Of a DNA stretch of 64,000 nucleotides, positions 20,736 to 30,118 are shown piece by piece; position 1 is the first letter of the stretch, and each line of letters begins with the position of its first letter. The stretch spans positions 109,216-173,215 of the forward strand of contig JAIVFU010000003.1 in NCBI GenBank assembly GCA_020829485.1. The letters are read 5' to 3'. The position numbers and the translations under genes were made by a program. The DNA comes from Nostoc sp. CHAB 5834. Lineage in GTDB: Bacteria > Cyanobacteriota > Cyanobacteriia > Cyanobacteriales > Nostocaceae. The notes beneath the pieces were generated by a model that did not search any database, was not told the origin of the DNA, and worked only from the letters and a program-made list of their open reading frames with translations.

Positions 20736-20943
20736 GGGAGTAGGAAGTAGGGAGTAGGGAATAGGGAATAGGGAGTAGGGAATAGGGAATAGGGAGTAGG
20801 GAATAGGGAGTAGGGAATAGGGAATAGGGAATAGGGAATAGGGAATAGGTAAAAAACTCAATTACCAACGAACGCTCTATTTCCCAGCACCACTCACTAC
20901 TCCCCACTCCCCACTCCCCACTCCCCACTCCCCACTCCCCACT
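20734..20943. repeat. Long heptamer tandem array with complementary arms
   Basis: About 115 bases of gggaata and gggagta units (20734-20849) are followed, after 45 bases of unique sequence, by about 49 bases of ccccact units (20895-20943). The arms are complementary, so a long foldback is possible. It is the largest example of this repeat family in the window and lies directly behind a stop codon. Confidence 0.9.
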
Positions 20944-21140
20944 CATTTTTTAAAGTTTAGAGCAACCTGTAATTTTGCTTGATGAAGACTTGGTGTAGAT
21001 GCAAGAGTTTTAGTAGTAATGATTTACACCGTCACGTTTGATTTTGCTATCTTTATCAAGGCGCGACAAAATTAATGATTTTCAACGTTGCAAGATAGCG
21101 CCAGATTTCTTATCAATAGTAAGAGTATCAACGGTTTGTT

Positions 21141-21581
21141 ATGTCTCCAAATAAGGTAAATATGGCTCTATATCAAGAAACTACAAAGACTGAGACTCTA
21201 CACATACCTTCAACTATTACATCTAAAGGCGTTGCGGCAACAGAGTTACGTCCTTGGGGTGCTTTTACAGTTTTGGAAGAAGGGCGCGGATACAAAATCA
21301 AGCGCATTGAAGTTAAGCCCGGACACCGCCTCAGTCTACAAATGCACCACCACCGCAGTGAACATTGGATTGTTGTATCTGGTACAGCGAGGGTAACTTG
21401 TGGCGAGAAAGAAGTCCTACTGAGCAATAATGAGTCAACTTATGTACCCCAATGTACATCTCATCGTTTAGAGAATCCTGGGGTGATACCCTTGGTGTTG
21501 ATTGAAGTGCAAAATGGCGAATACTTGGGAGAAGATGATATTATTCGCTACCAAGATGACTATGCCCGTACCAAGGATTAA
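21141..21581 (+). CDS. Cupin, mannose-6-phosphate isomerase type II domain
   Basis: This 146-residue single-domain cupin resembles the C-terminal isomerase part of mannose-1-phosphate guanylyltransferase/isomerase proteins. The metal-binding cupin boxes are clear: GHRLSLQMHHHRSEHWIVVSG (residues about 60-80) and the later TYVPQCTSHRLENPG. It ends with the family-typical GEYLGEDDIIRYQDDYAR. The reaction would be interconversion of mannose 6-phosphate and fructose 6-phosphate, feeding GDP-mannose and surface polysaccharide synthesis. A second ATG at 21162 (MALYQETT) is an equally possible start. No nucleotidyltransferase domain is present, so activation must occur elsewhere. Confidence 0.88.
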   Translation: MSPNKVNMALYQETTKTETLHIPSTITSKGVAATELRPWGAFTVLEEGRGYKIKRIEVKPGHRLSLQMHHHRSEHWIVVSGTARVTCGEKEVLLSNNESTYVPQCTSHRLENPGVIPLVLIEVQNGEYLGEDDIIRYQDDYARTKD

Positions 21582-21983
21582 AACAATTCGCAATGGGCTT
21601 CGCTACGCTAACGCAATTCGCAATGACGCTCACGGACTCGCTAACGCAATTACGTTTTGTGACGGGGGTTTAAACCTCCGTTACAAAACACGCTGCTTCT
21701 TAGTTGCTCTTTACTTAAACCCCCAAAGTTGGTTAAAACCAAAATAACGCTATTAAAGCTCTAATCTAAAAACTCAATACATTTTTGTGCAAACCGTCTT
21801 TGCTAACCACTGCACCCCAGAAGCCCCTACCTAGTTAAGGTGGGGACTGAAGCATATTAGTGTTATAAATGTAGTAATAGCGATCGCCTTCATAGCTTTC
21901 GATGATTTGGATTCAAGAAGCTAGGATTAACCCATCTGTCTGTAAAATGAAGATGGGGTATTCAATTTCAAAAAACGAGTTCC
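21582..21983. repeat. Intergenic region with dispersed repeats
   Basis: From 21585 to 21655 lies a copy of the gctaacgcaatt/attacg repeat family also seen at 38374, 47515 and 62818. It is followed by an imperfect palindrome (acgggggtttaaacctccgt, about 21660-21680) flanked by gttttgt and acaaaac. The rest is the upstream region of the iscA-like gene. Confidence 0.6.
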
Positions 21984-22313
21984 ATGATTCATCTGAGTCA
22001 AGCAGCCGCGAGCGAGATTGGGCGAATAAAGTCCAAACGACAACCAAATGTTTTGTTTCGGTTGGCAGTAAAACCAGGTGGTTGTTCTGGATTCTTTTAT
22101 GAGATGTCCTTCGATGAAGCAATAAAAGTTGGCGACCAGGTTTTCAACTTGGATGAGATTCAAGTAGTCATAGATGCCGCAAGCTTAAATTACCTCAACG
22201 GTTTGAGGGTTGATTATTCAGAAGACTTAATGGGTGGTGGTTTTCGCTTCCACAACCCCCAGGCGATCGCAACCTGTGGCTGTGGTAATTCATTCTCCAC
22301 AACTAGTCAATAG
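21984..22313 (+). CDS. HesB/IscA family iron-sulfur cluster assembly protein
   Basis: This 109-residue A-type carrier receives or delivers Fe-S clusters. The three conserved cysteines are at Cys34 (KPGGCSGFFYE) and Cys98 and Cys100 (ATCGCGNSF), the exact spacing expected for IscA/SufA proteins. Residues between them (VVIDAASLNYLNGLRVDYSE) are also typical. It is not beside suf or isc genes. It lies 150 bases upstream of the str operon promoter and is probably transcribed on its own. Whether it is the SufA or IscA paralogue cannot be decided here, as cyanobacteria have both. Confidence 0.93.
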   Translation: MIHLSQAAASEIGRIKSKRQPNVLFRLAVKPGGCSGFFYEMSFDEAIKVGDQVFNLDEIQVVIDAASLNYLNGLRVDYSEDLMGGGFRFHNPQAIATCGCGNSFSTTSQ

Positions 22314-22381
22314 TCCAAAATTTAGCGATCGTTTGCCAATAACAAAGGAAAAATGATCAAGTAATTAAGGAAAAATTACAA

Positions 22382-22411
22382 TTGACATAAAACCATAAAA
22401 AACGATATAAT
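22382..22411 (+). promoter_or_regulatory. Consensus sigma-70 promoter of the str operon
   Basis: A perfect ttgaca (22382-22387) and a perfect tataat (22406-22411) are separated by 18 bases and lie 50 bases upstream of the rpsL ATG. This is the strongest promoter match in the window and fits a highly expressed ribosomal operon. Confidence 0.85.
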
Positions 22412-22461
22412 TAGGATTTGTTAAAACTTAGACATATAAGCAGCTTTACGCGCTGTAACTC

Positions 22462-22845
22462 ATGCCAACAATACAGCAGCTAATACGTAACGAACGCGAA
22501 CAAGCGCGTCAGAAAACCAAGTCCCCGGCTCTGAAACAATGCCCCCAACGTCGGGGAGTTTGTACCAGAGTATACACGACCACACCAAAAAAGCCTAACT
22601 CAGCTCTACGTAAAGTAGCGAGAGTCAGACTTACCTCTGGATTTGAAGTCACAGCTTATATTCCAGGTATTGGTCACAACTTACAAGAACACTCAGTTGT
22701 GATGATTCGTGGCGGTCGGGTTAAGGATCTACCAGGCGTGAGATACCACATTATCCGTGGCACCCTAGATACAGCCGGAGTCAAAGACCGCAAACAAGGG
22801 CGTTCCAAGTATGGAACCAAACGTCCGAAAGCAGCGAAAAAATAG
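22462..22845 (+). CDS. rpsL: 30S ribosomal protein S12
   Basis: S12 sits at the decoding centre of the 30S subunit. The 127-residue protein is full length and nearly invariant in type, with the [20 protein letters not shown] start, the [15 protein letters not shown] segment (the first Lys of this region is the classical streptomycin-resistance position) and the [18 protein letters not shown] end. The Lys is wild-type, so no resistance substitution is seen. It is the first gene of the str operon, 50 bases downstream of a consensus promoter. Confidence 0.98.
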   Translation: MPTIQQLIRNEREQARQKTKSPALKQCPQRRGVCTRVYTTTPKKPNSALRKVARVRLTSGFEVTAYIPGIGHNLQEHSVVMIRGGRVKDLPGVRYHIIRGTLDTAGVKDRKQGRSKYGTKRPKAAKK

Positions 22846-23346
22846 GATTAGGCGATTAATCGCATCCAACACGATTAATCGTCTAGCTTAGAAGCGCTCA
22901 AGGACAAAAAACTATCAGAGTCTGTGTACTAAGAGCAGTTACGAAAGCTGCTCAAGTCTGTTTAAAAAAATCAAGCAAGCTACACCTACACTAAGCGAGC
23001 AAGTGTAGAAGTTCAGAAGAGAACGCTGTAACCCACAGCAGAACTATAATCTGGACATTAAAGTTTAGAATCTTGTCACGTTGAGTATTTAGTTGCAGCT
23101 AGCAAGTCAATTTTGGATTGGTCGAACCCACAAGGGGATGAGGCTTACAGACTTTTGATTTTTCCAATCCTTGTGGTCGGAACATCTACCAAAAACTCTA
23201 ATCCAAAATTGGCAGTCAATAAGTCAGCCTTCCTGCAACAGTCGAAAACAAAATTGAGAAAGTCTGAGGGTTGAGTTCCACAGCTTTTAGTTTCCGGTGT
23301 CTGATAGCATATAATTTCGTTGCCAATTCCGAATTAAAGGTGAAGT
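22846..23346 (+). promoter_or_regulatory. Structured 500-bp rpsL-rpsG spacer
   Basis: No gene is present. Two short gattaatcg-containing palindromes follow the rpsL stop (22852-22882). At 23108-23211 there is a long foldback: a perfect 12-bp outer stem (caattttggatt with aatccaaaattg) encloses a second stem (cacaagg at 23129-23135 with ccttgtg at 23169-23175). A tataat at 23310-23315 just upstream of rpsG lacks a good -35 box and may be a second promoter. A cis-regulatory RNA acting on rpsG is inferred by analogy with S7 control of the E. coli str operon. Confidence 0.5.
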
Positions 23347-23817
23347 ATGTCTCGTCGTGGTGTTATTCAAAGGCGCCCAGTTCCGTCTGACTCCGTATAT
23401 AACAGTCGCCTTGTGAGCATGATTATCAGGCGGATCATGCGTCATGGCAAGAAATCACTTGCCGCACGGATTGTTTATGATGCATTAAAAACTATTGAAG
23501 AACGCACTGGTGCTGGTGCTTTAGAAACCTTTGAAAGAGCAGTGCGAAATGCCACGCCTTTAGTAGAAGTAAAGGCTCGGCGAGTTGGTGGAGCAACCTA
23601 CCAAGTACCAATGGAAGTGCGTACAGAACGGGGCACTACCCTAGCACTGCGTTGGTTAGTGCAATATTCCCGCTCCAGACCAGGCCGGACAATGGCAAGC
23701 AAACTGGCAAATGAGTTAATGGATGCTGCCAACGAAACTGGCAATGCTATTCGTAAACGCGAAGAAACGCACCGGATGGCGGAAGCTAACAAAGCATTCG
23801 CCCACTATCGTTACTAA
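23347..23817 (+). CDS. rpsG: 30S ribosomal protein S7
   Basis: S7 binds the 3' domain of 16S rRNA and organises the 30S head near the E site. The 156-residue protein shows the conserved [20 protein letters not shown] segment and the [13 protein letters not shown] and [20 protein letters not shown] boxes. The ribosome binding site aaaggtg lies seven bases before the ATG. It follows rpsL at an unusually long distance of 501 bases and precedes fusA by 137 bases. The RNA foldback upstream may regulate it. Confidence 0.98.
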   Translation: MSRRGVIQRRPVPSDSVYNSRLVSMIIRRIMRHGKKSLAARIVYDALKTIEERTGAGALETFERAVRNATPLVEVKARRVGGATYQVPMEVRTERGTTLALRWLVQYSRSRPGRTMASKLANELMDAANETGNAIRKREETHRMAEANKAFAHYRY

Positions 23818-23954
23818 GTAAAAAAGCGATATATCGCCCTCTAGAAGCGGTATATCGTGGATTTACAAAAAAAGACGGTTTTCCCTAAAAGTATAGAATC
23901 TTAACAAAGAGTAATATACAAGATATCATGAGGCAAAAACTATAGGAGGTAGCT

Positions 23955-26033
23955 GTGGCACGCACGATCCCGCTAGAGAAAGTACGCAACATTGGTATTG
24001 CGGCGCATATAGATGCGGGCAAAACAACAACAACAGAGAGAATATTATTTTACTCTGGGATAATTCATAAAATTGGCGAAGTTCATGAAGGAACTGCCGT
24101 CACAGACTGGATGGAGCAGGAGCGGGAGCGGGGAATTACCATTACTGCTGCTGCTATCAGTACCAGTTGGAAAGATCATCAAATAAACATTATCGATACT
24201 CCGGGTCACGTAGACTTCACAATTGAAGTTGAGCGTTCCATGCGCGTGTTAGATGGTGTAATCGCAGTATTTTGTTCTGTGGGCGGCGTGCAACCGCAGT
24301 CGGAGACAGTGTGGCGGCAAGCAGAACGCTACAAAGTTCCTCGGATAGCCTTTATTAACAAGATGGATCGCACCGGAGCGAACTTTTATAAGGTTCACGA
24401 GCAAATCCGCGATCGCCTGCGGGCGAATGCGATCGCCATTCAACTACCAATTGGTAGTGAAAACGACTTCCAAGGTATCGTTGACCTAGTAGGGCAACGT
24501 GCGTATATTTACGCCAATGACCAAGGTACTGATATCCAGGAAACCGATATCCCGGAAGAATTACAAGCGCAGGTAGACGAATTCCGCACCAAGCTTATAG
24601 AAGCTGCGGCAGAAACCGATGATGCTCTGATGGCTAAGTACTTCGAGGGCGAAGAACTTACAGAGCAGGAAGTTCGGACTGCCCTGCGTAAAGGCACAAT
24701 TGCGGGAACGATTGTACCAGTACTTTGCGGTTCAGCATTCAAAAACAAAGGCGTGCAATTGATGCTGGATGCCGTTGTAGATTACCTGCCAGCGCCAAGT
24801 GAAGTACCGCCAATTCAAGGCTTACTGCCCAATGGCGATACTATTGAGCGGCGGGCTGATGACAACGAACCCCTAGCGGCTCTGGCATTCAAGATTATGG
24901 CTGACCCTTACGGTCGCCTGACATTTGTTCGCGTTTATTCTGGTGTCCTGAAAAAGGGCAGCTACGTTCTCAACGCTAGTAAGAATAAAAAAGAACGGAT
25001 TTCCCGCTTAGTTCTAATGAAGGCAGACGATCGGCAAGATGTCGATGAACTGCGAGCGGGTGATTTAGGAGCAGCTCTGGGATTGAAAGACACCTTGACA
25101 GGTGACACCCTCTGTGATGATGGATCGCCAGTAATTCTGGAATCCCTATTCATTCCTGAGCCTGTAATCTCGGTGGCGGTTGAACCCAAAACCAAGAACG
25201 ATATGGACAAGCTGTCCAAGGCTCTGCAATCTCTCTCAGAAGAAGACCCCACCTTCCGTGTCCGCGTCGATCCGGAAACAAACCAGACCGTGATCGCGGG
25301 GATGGGAGAGCTACACCTAGAAATTCTAGTAGACCGGATGTTACGAGAATTCAAGGTGGAAGCGAATGTAGGTGCCCCACAAGTAGCTTACCGAGAAACA
25401 ATTCGGAAAGCTGTGAACAAAGTTGAGGGCAAATTCATCCGCCAAAGTGGTGGTAAAGGTCAATATGGTCACGTTGTGATCAATTTGGAGCCTGGAGAAC
25501 CCGGTACTGGCTTTGAATTCGTTTCCAAAATTGCTGGCGGTACAGTACCTAAAGAGTACGTTGGCCCCGCAGAACAAGGAATGAAAGAAAGCTGCGAATC
25601 CGGTGTTCTAGCTGGATATCCATTGATTGACGTTAAAGCGACGCTAATTGATGGGTCATACCACGATGTAGACTCTTCAGAAATGGCTTTCAAAATCGCT
25701 GGCTCAATGGCGATGAAAGAGGCTGTGCTGAAAGCTTCACCTGTCATCTTAGAGCCTATGATGAAAGTTGAAGTTGAAGTTCCTGAAGACTATATGGGGA
25801 ACGTCATTGGCGACCTCAATACCCGCCGAGGGCAGATTGAAAGCCAAAGCACCGAAAAGGGACTCGCTAAGGTAACATCTAAAGTTCCACTGGCGAGTAT
25901 GTTTGGCTACGCCACTGATATCCGGTCAAAAACGCAAGGTCGGGGTACCTTCACGATGGAGTTCAGCCACTACGAAGAGGTGCCTCGCAGCGTAGCTGAA
26001 ACTATCATTGCAAAAAGCAAAGGGAACGCTTAG
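23955..26033 (+). CDS. fusA: Elongation factor G
   Basis: EF-G is the GTPase that drives translocation of tRNA and mRNA. The 692-residue protein has all G-domain motifs: [12 protein letters not shown] (G1), DTPGHVDF (G3) and NKMDR (G4). It is followed by domains II to V, with the domain IV tip region [15 protein letters not shown]. It starts at GTG, with a perfect aggagg ribosome binding site at 23944-23949. It is the third gene of the str operon, 23 bases before tuf, so both are translated from one mRNA. Whether a second EF-G paralogue exists cannot be known from this window. Confidence 0.98.
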   Translation: MARTIPLEKVRNIGIAAHIDAGKTTTTERILFYSGIIHKIGEVHEGTAVTDWMEQERERGITITAAAISTSWKDHQINIIDTPGHVDFTIEVERSMRVLDGVIAVFCSVGGVQPQSETVWRQAERYKVPRIAFINKMDRTGANFYKVHEQIRDRLRANAIAIQLPIGSENDFQGIVDLVGQRAYIYANDQGTDIQETDIPEELQAQVDEFRTKLIEAAAETDDALMAKYFEGEELTEQEVRTALRKGTIAGTIVPVLCGSAFKNKGVQLMLDAVVDYLPAPSEVPPIQGLLPNGDTIERRADDNEPLAALAFKIMADPYGRLTFVRVYSGVLKKGSYVLNASKNKKERISRLVLMKADDRQDVDELRAGDLGAALGLKDTLTGDTLCDDGSPVILESLFIPEPVISVAVEPKTKNDMDKLSKALQSLSEEDPTFRVRVDPETNQTVIAGMGELHLEILVDRMLREFKVEANVGAPQVAYRETIRKAVNKVEGKFIRQSGGKGQYGHVVINLEPGEPGTGFEFVSKIAGGTVPKEYVGPAEQGMKESCESGVLAGYPLIDVKATLIDGSYHDVDSSEMAFKIAGSMAMKEAVLKASPVILEPMMKVEVEVPEDYMGNVIGDLNTRRGQIESQSTEKGLAKVTSKVPLASMFGYATDIRSKTQGRGTFTMEFSHYEEVPRSVAETIIAKSKGNA

Positions 26034-26056
26034 TTAAAATAAGGAAATGAGCATTC

Positions 26057-27286
26057 ATGGCACGCGCAAAGTTTGAAAGGAATAAACCCCACATTAATAT
26101 CGGTACAGTTGGCCACGTTGACCACGGTAAAACTACCTTGACAGCAGCCATCACCATGACCTTGGCAGCTATGGGTCAGGCTGTAGCTAAGGGCTACGAC
26201 CAAATTGATAATGCCCCAGAAGAAAAGGCACGGGGTATTACCATCAATACTGCTCACGTAGAGTATGAAACCGAAAGTCGGCACTATGCTCACGTAGACT
26301 GTCCAGGACACGCTGACTATGTGAAGAACATGATCACCGGTGCTGCCCAGATGGACGGAGGTATCCTCGTAGTTGCTGCTACCGATGGCCCTATGCCCCA
26401 AACCCGCGAACACATCCTGTTGGCAAAACAGGTAGGCGTTCCCAGTCTGGTTGTCTTCTTGAACAAAGAAGATTTGATGGATGACCCAGAACTCTTGGAA
26501 CTAGTAGAACTAGAACTTAGAGAACTGTTAAGCAGCTATGATTTCCCTGGCGATGATATCCCCATCGTCAAAGGCTCTGGTCTGCAAGCTCTCGAAGTAA
26601 TGACTAAGAATCCTAAGACCCAACGCGGTGAAAATCCTTGGGTAGACAAAATCTACGAATTGATGGATGCTGTAGATTCTTACATCCCCACTCCTGAGCG
26701 GGATGTTGATAAACCCTTCCTGATGGCTGTAGAAGACGTTTTCTCAATTACAGGTCGTGGTACTGTCGCCACCGGTCGGATTGAGCGGGGTATAGTCAAA
26801 GTTGGCGATAACGTTGAACTAGTGGGTATCAGAGATACTCGCGCTACTACCGTAACTGGTATTGAGATGTTCAAGAAGAGTCTCGACCAAGGTATGGCTG
26901 GGGATAACGCTGGCGTACTACTCCGGGGTATCCAGAAGGCTGATATTGAACGGGGTATGGTTATCGCCAAACCTGGTTCAATTAAACCTCACAATGAATT
27001 TGAAGGTGAGGTGTATGTCTTAACAGAAAAAGAAGGTGGTCGTAAGACTCCATTTTTCGCTGGCTACCGTCCCCAGTTCTACGTGCGGACAACTGATGTA
27101 ACTGGTACTATCAAAGCCTACACCTCCGATGATGGCAAAGAAGTAGAAATGGTGATGCCAGGCGATCGCATCAAAATGACAGTAGAATTGATCAACGCGA
27201 TCGCTATTGAACAAGGAATGCGCTTCGCTATCCGCGAAGGTGGCCGCACCATCGGTGCTGGTGTCGTCTCTAAAATCATCAAGTAG
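26057..27286 (+). CDS. tuf: Elongation factor Tu
   Basis: EF-Tu delivers aminoacyl-tRNA to the ribosome as a GTP complex. The 409-residue protein has [14 protein letters not shown] (P-loop), [20 protein letters not shown] (switch II) and NKEDLMDD, followed by the two beta-barrel domains. The length is that of cyanobacterial and chloroplast EF-Tu, which carry a short insertion compared with E. coli. It is the last gene before a strong terminator (27305-27351), so it probably marks the main 3' end of the str transcript. Confidence 0.98.
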   Translation: MARAKFERNKPHINIGTVGHVDHGKTTLTAAITMTLAAMGQAVAKGYDQIDNAPEEKARGITINTAHVEYETESRHYAHVDCPGHADYVKNMITGAAQMDGGILVVAATDGPMPQTREHILLAKQVGVPSLVVFLNKEDLMDDPELLELVELELRELLSSYDFPGDDIPIVKGSGLQALEVMTKNPKTQRGENPWVDKIYELMDAVDSYIPTPERDVDKPFLMAVEDVFSITGRGTVATGRIERGIVKVGDNVELVGIRDTRATTVTGIEMFKKSLDQGMAGDNAGVLLRGIQKADIERGMVIAKPGSIKPHNEFEGEVYVLTEKEGGRKTPFFAGYRPQFYVRTTDVTGTIKAYTSDDGKEVEMVMPGDRIKMTVELINAIAIEQGMRFAIREGGRTIGAGVVSKIIK

Positions 27287-27304
27287 CACCTTTTCGCTCA
27301 TAAC

Positions 27305-27357
27305 AAAGGAGCAGAGATGGTCTTTATTGTGCCTCTCTGCTCCTTTCTCTTCCTTTT
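27305..27357 (+). terminator. Rho-independent terminator after tuf
   Basis: A perfect 13-bp stem (aaaggagcagaga at 27305-27317 with tctctgctccttt at 27334-27346) is followed by a T-rich run. It separates tuf from rpsJ, which must be expressed by read-through or from its own promoter. Confidence 0.85.
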
Positions 27358-27363
27358 TAATTA

Positions 27364-27465
27364 AAGGGAGTAGGGAATAGGGAGTTGGGAGTAGGGAATA
27401 GGAGAAGCCAAGCAATTTTCTCTCCCTTAATCCCCACTCCCCACTCCCCACTCCCCATTCCCCTA
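27364..27465. repeat. Heptamer repeat foldback between tuf and rpsJ
   Basis: Units of gggagta/gggaata (27364-27403) and the complementary ccccact units (27431-27463) flank about 25 bases of other sequence and can pair. It is the same family as the array at 20734-20943 and has been placed inside the str operon. Confidence 0.8.
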
Positions 27466-27491
27466 ATTACGCAGAACCTGGAAAATTAAAG

Positions 27492-27809
27492 ATGGCAACT
27501 CTACAGCAGCAGAAAATTAGAATTCGCTTACAAGCTTTTGACCGACGCTTATTAGACACATCTTGCGAGAAGATTGTAGATACAGCTAACCGCACCAATG
27601 CTACAGCCGTAGGCCCAATTCCTTTACCAACAAAACGCCGGATCTATTGTGTACTGCGATCGCCTCACGTAGATAAAGACTCACGGGAACACTTTGAAAC
27701 CCGTACTCATCGCCGGATTATTGATATTTACCAGCCCTCTTCTAAGACTATTGATGCGCTGATGAAATTGGATCTACCATCGGGTGTAGATATTGAAGTC
27801 AAACTTTAA
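27492..27809 (+). CDS. rpsJ: 30S ribosomal protein S10
   Basis: S10 is a 30S head protein, known in other bacteria as the NusE antitermination partner. The 105-residue protein is full length, with [40 protein letters not shown] and the C-terminal [11 protein letters not shown]. The tuf-rpsJ order at the end of the str operon, rather than rpsJ heading the S10 operon, is the known cyanobacterial arrangement. It is 205 bases from tuf, beyond a terminator and a repeat, so expression may be partly independent. Confidence 0.97.
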   Translation: MATLQQQKIRIRLQAFDRRLLDTSCEKIVDTANRTNATAVGPIPLPTKRRIYCVLRSPHVDKDSREHFETRTHRRIIDIYQPSSKTIDALMKLDLPSGVDIEVKL

Positions 27810-27810
27810 T

Positions 27811-27880
27811 TTGGTCATTAGTCATTGGTCATTTGTCATTGGGAAAGGACAAAGGACGAAGGACAAAAGACAAATGACAT
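27811..27880. repeat. gtcatt/gacaaat heptamer foldback after rpsJ
   Basis: Units ggtcatt, agtcatt and tgtcatt (27812-27840) are followed by complementary aaggaca, gaggaca and caaatgac units (27844-27880). The two halves can pair. It is the same family as the insert in glsF. Confidence 0.7.
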
Positions 27881-27899
27881 TAGTATGAATTTTTACATT

Positions 27900-27932
27900 G
27901 CCCTGAAGAAATATATCTCAGGGCTTTTATTT
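27900..27932 (+). terminator. Terminator downstream of rpsJ
   Basis: A 7-bp stem (gccctga at 27900-27906 with tcagggc at 27918-27924) is followed directly by ttttattt. It probably ends rpsJ transcripts. Confidence 0.75.
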
Positions 27933-28021
27933 AGCTAGGAAACAAATGATAGAATGTAGATAAAGTACGGGAAAAGCAGAGAAAAAGAAATTTTAAAGAT
28001 TAAGTTTATACCAAGATAACA

Positions 28022-28669
28022 ATGACATCATCTTCTAAAATTGCAGTTCGTGAACTACCTCTGTTCCCGTTACCCGAAGTAGTTCTGTTTCCTACCAGAC
28101 CATTACCTCTGCACATCTTTGAATTTCGCTACAGAATCATGATGAACACGATTTTGGAGAGCGATCGCAGGTTCGGTGTTTTGATGGTCGATCCTGTTAA
28201 AGGTACAATTGCAAACACTGGTTGCTGTGCGGAAATCGTTCATCACCAACGGCTGCCAGATGATCGCATCAAGATGTTGACTTTAGGGCAGCAAAGATTT
28301 CGAGTATTAGAGTATGTTCGTGAAAAACCATACCGCGTTGGCTTAGTAGAGTGGATTGAAGACCAAGCACCGGCTAAAGATTTGCGACCTTTATCAACTG
28401 AGGTAGAACAACTACTGCGAGATGTTGTGCGTCTATCAGCCAAATTAACCGAACAAAATATCGAACTGCCAGAAGATTTGCCTGACCTACCAACAGAGTT
28501 ATCTTATTGGGTAGCGAGTAATCTTTATGGTGTCGCCGCAGAGCAGCAGTTATTGCTAGAAATGCAAGATACTGCAACTCGTCTAGAGCGGGAAGCAGAA
28601 ATTTTAACCTCTACTCGGAATCACTTGGCAGCTCGCGCTGTTCTTAAAGACACATTTAATGAAAAGTGA
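28022..28669 (+). CDS. Lon N-terminal (LON substrate-binding) domain protein
   Basis: This 215-residue protein consists only of the LON/PUA-like substrate-binding domain. It opens with VRELPLFPLPEVVLFPTRPL, continues with LHIFEFRYRIMM, and carries the FGVLMV, TGCCAEIVHHQ and QRFRVLEYV strands. The C-terminal half is helical. The ATPase and protease parts of Lon are absent, as in most cyanobacterial members; the domain is not truncated but complete. A role in substrate recognition or as an adaptor is inferred; the partner is unknown. It lies alone downstream of the rpsJ terminator. Confidence 0.88.
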   Translation: MTSSSKIAVRELPLFPLPEVVLFPTRPLPLHIFEFRYRIMMNTILESDRRFGVLMVDPVKGTIANTGCCAEIVHHQRLPDDRIKMLTLGQQRFRVLEYVREKPYRVGLVEWIEDQAPAKDLRPLSTEVEQLLRDVVRLSAKLTEQNIELPEDLPDLPTELSYWVASNLYGVAAEQQLLLEMQDTATRLEREAEILTSTRNHLAARAVLKDTFNEK

Positions 28670-28820
28670 TGAGTTAGGAGTAGAGACGCGATTAATCGCG
28701 TCTGTACAGGAGTGAGGAGTTAGGAACAAATAACAAAAAATAAAAGATTGGCAACTTATAATTTATATTCCTTACCTGATAATTAATAACTGATAACTCT
28801 TAACTCCTAACTCCTAACTT
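28670..28820. repeat. Palindrome and heptamer repeats between convergent genes
   Basis: A perfect 20-bp palindrome agacgcgattaatcgcgtct (28684-28703) lies among gagttag/aggagt units. A run of taactcc-type heptamers (28787-28818) follows. A variant of the same palindrome lies inside the radical SAM gene at 35309-35324. Confidence 0.7.
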
Positions 28821-29718
28821 ATAAAGTAACAGCGCTGATCGGCAAAATATTGTAAGCGCCAAGAATTTTTAAAATTTCTGTGTGCATAGTTAATTCTGCT
28901 AAAGCAGATTGCATTTGTGCTTCCTTGACATCCGCTTCCAAATCCATGAAAAACAAGTATTCGCCTAGCGATCGCTTCGTCGGACGAGATTCAATCCGGC
29001 TGAGGTTAATTCCTAGTTGAGCAAATATTTGCAAAGGTTTGAGCAATGCTCCGGGTGTGTTGGCAGGCATACTAAAAGCCAGTGATGTGTGACTGTTAGG
29101 CATTTTTGATACCTGATATTCAGCGTCTGCTTCACCCTGACTTACTACCCAAAAACGAGTACAGTTTTCTGGATAGTCGTTGATGCCACTAGCAAGCATC
29201 GGCAGATTGTAGAGTTGAGCTGCTCTACTAGAAGCGATCGCTGCTGTTGTTGTCTCTTGCTCCAATCGCTGTAGTGCTTCGGTTGTAGAATTGCTGGGAA
29301 TAATCTGTACAGTCGGGAGAAACCGCTCTAACCATCCCTGACATTGTGCCAAAGCTTGCGGGTGAGAGTAAACAGTTTTAATTTTATCTAAGCTAGACGC
29401 GCAAGAAATTAAAGTATGGACAATGGGTAATATCAAAGCCAATTGAATTCGCAAACTGTCTAACTGCCAAAGTGTATCCAGTGTTGTGGTAACACTGCCT
29501 TCAATAGAATTTTCCACTGGCACAACAGCCAAGTGGGCTTTACCATCAGCAACGGCGTGTAGTGACTGGGAGATGGTGGCATAGGGAGATAACGTAGCTT
29601 CAACTCCCGTATTTTTAGTTAGCCAATTGACATAAAAAACAGCTGCTTGCTCTGCATAAGTGCCGGGAGGCCCTAAATGTGCGATCGATAAAGTCATACC
29701 TTTAGCCTTGAGTTGCAA
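28819..29718 (-). CDS. pheA: Prephenate dehydratase
   Basis: This enzyme converts prephenate to phenylpyruvate in phenylalanine synthesis. The 299-residue protein is monofunctional, with no chorismate mutase domain. The dehydratase domain opens with IAHLGPPGTYAEQAA, contains PVENSIEGSVTTTLD, and ends near NCTRFWVVS, which includes the catalytic TRF motif. A C-terminal ACT domain (LAFSMPANTPGALLKPL to RIESRPTKRSLGEYLFF) contains the ESRP motif that binds phenylalanine for feedback control. The frame could start a few codons later at MTLSIAHLG. The gene is convergent with the Lon-domain gene and has its own upstream region. Confidence 0.95.
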   Translation of the reverse strand: MQLKAKGMTLSIAHLGPPGTYAEQAAVFYVNWLTKNTGVEATLSPYATISQSLHAVADGKAHLAVVPVENSIEGSVTTTLDTLWQLDSLRIQLALILPIVHTLISCASSLDKIKTVYSHPQALAQCQGWLERFLPTVQIIPSNSTTEALQRLEQETTTAAIASSRAAQLYNLPMLASGINDYPENCTRFWVVSQGEADAEYQVSKMPNSHTSLAFSMPANTPGALLKPLQIFAQLGINLSRIESRPTKRSLGEYLFFMDLEADVKEAQMQSALAELTMHTEILKILGAYNILPISAVTL

Positions 29719-30118
29719 GTTTAATGCGTAAACAGAGATTATGATATTTTGGTTTTGGCAAATATATTTAACATCTACTCTTACAAAATACTGTTATCTT
29801 TCAAATTTACGCACTAAACAAATAGACCGAAATATGTATCCAGGAATTTTGTTGCTAAATTCCTGTGAAAATTTAAGAGCAATTATATTGGTTTCTCACC
29901 TAACTTCAATGCATACTATAGTTTTTGTGTCAAGAATGAAATTTTACTTTATATTTATTGAACTAAAGATAGTAATAATCGTACCAACTTTTTGCTAAGA
30001 AAGTATAGCTGATAAGCAACAATCATTTTTATGGTCAACAAATTTTGTAGTTTTCTAATAATCAGATTTAATTTATTAAAAAATATTAAAATTAAGAAAC
30101 AGATATTTTTATCCGCTC
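29719..30118. other. 400-bp AT-rich region without a supported gene
   Basis: This divergent region serves pheA and the DUF1997 gene. It is very AT-rich. One frame of 85 codons crosses it but has no coding character. No repeat family or hairpin stands out. Confidence 0.5.

Noticed and set aside
29741..29998. An 85-codon plus-strand frame between pheA and the DUF1997 gene
   Set aside because: Translation is typical of AT-rich non-coding DNA and has no recognisable domain; it lies in the shared upstream region of two divergent genes.
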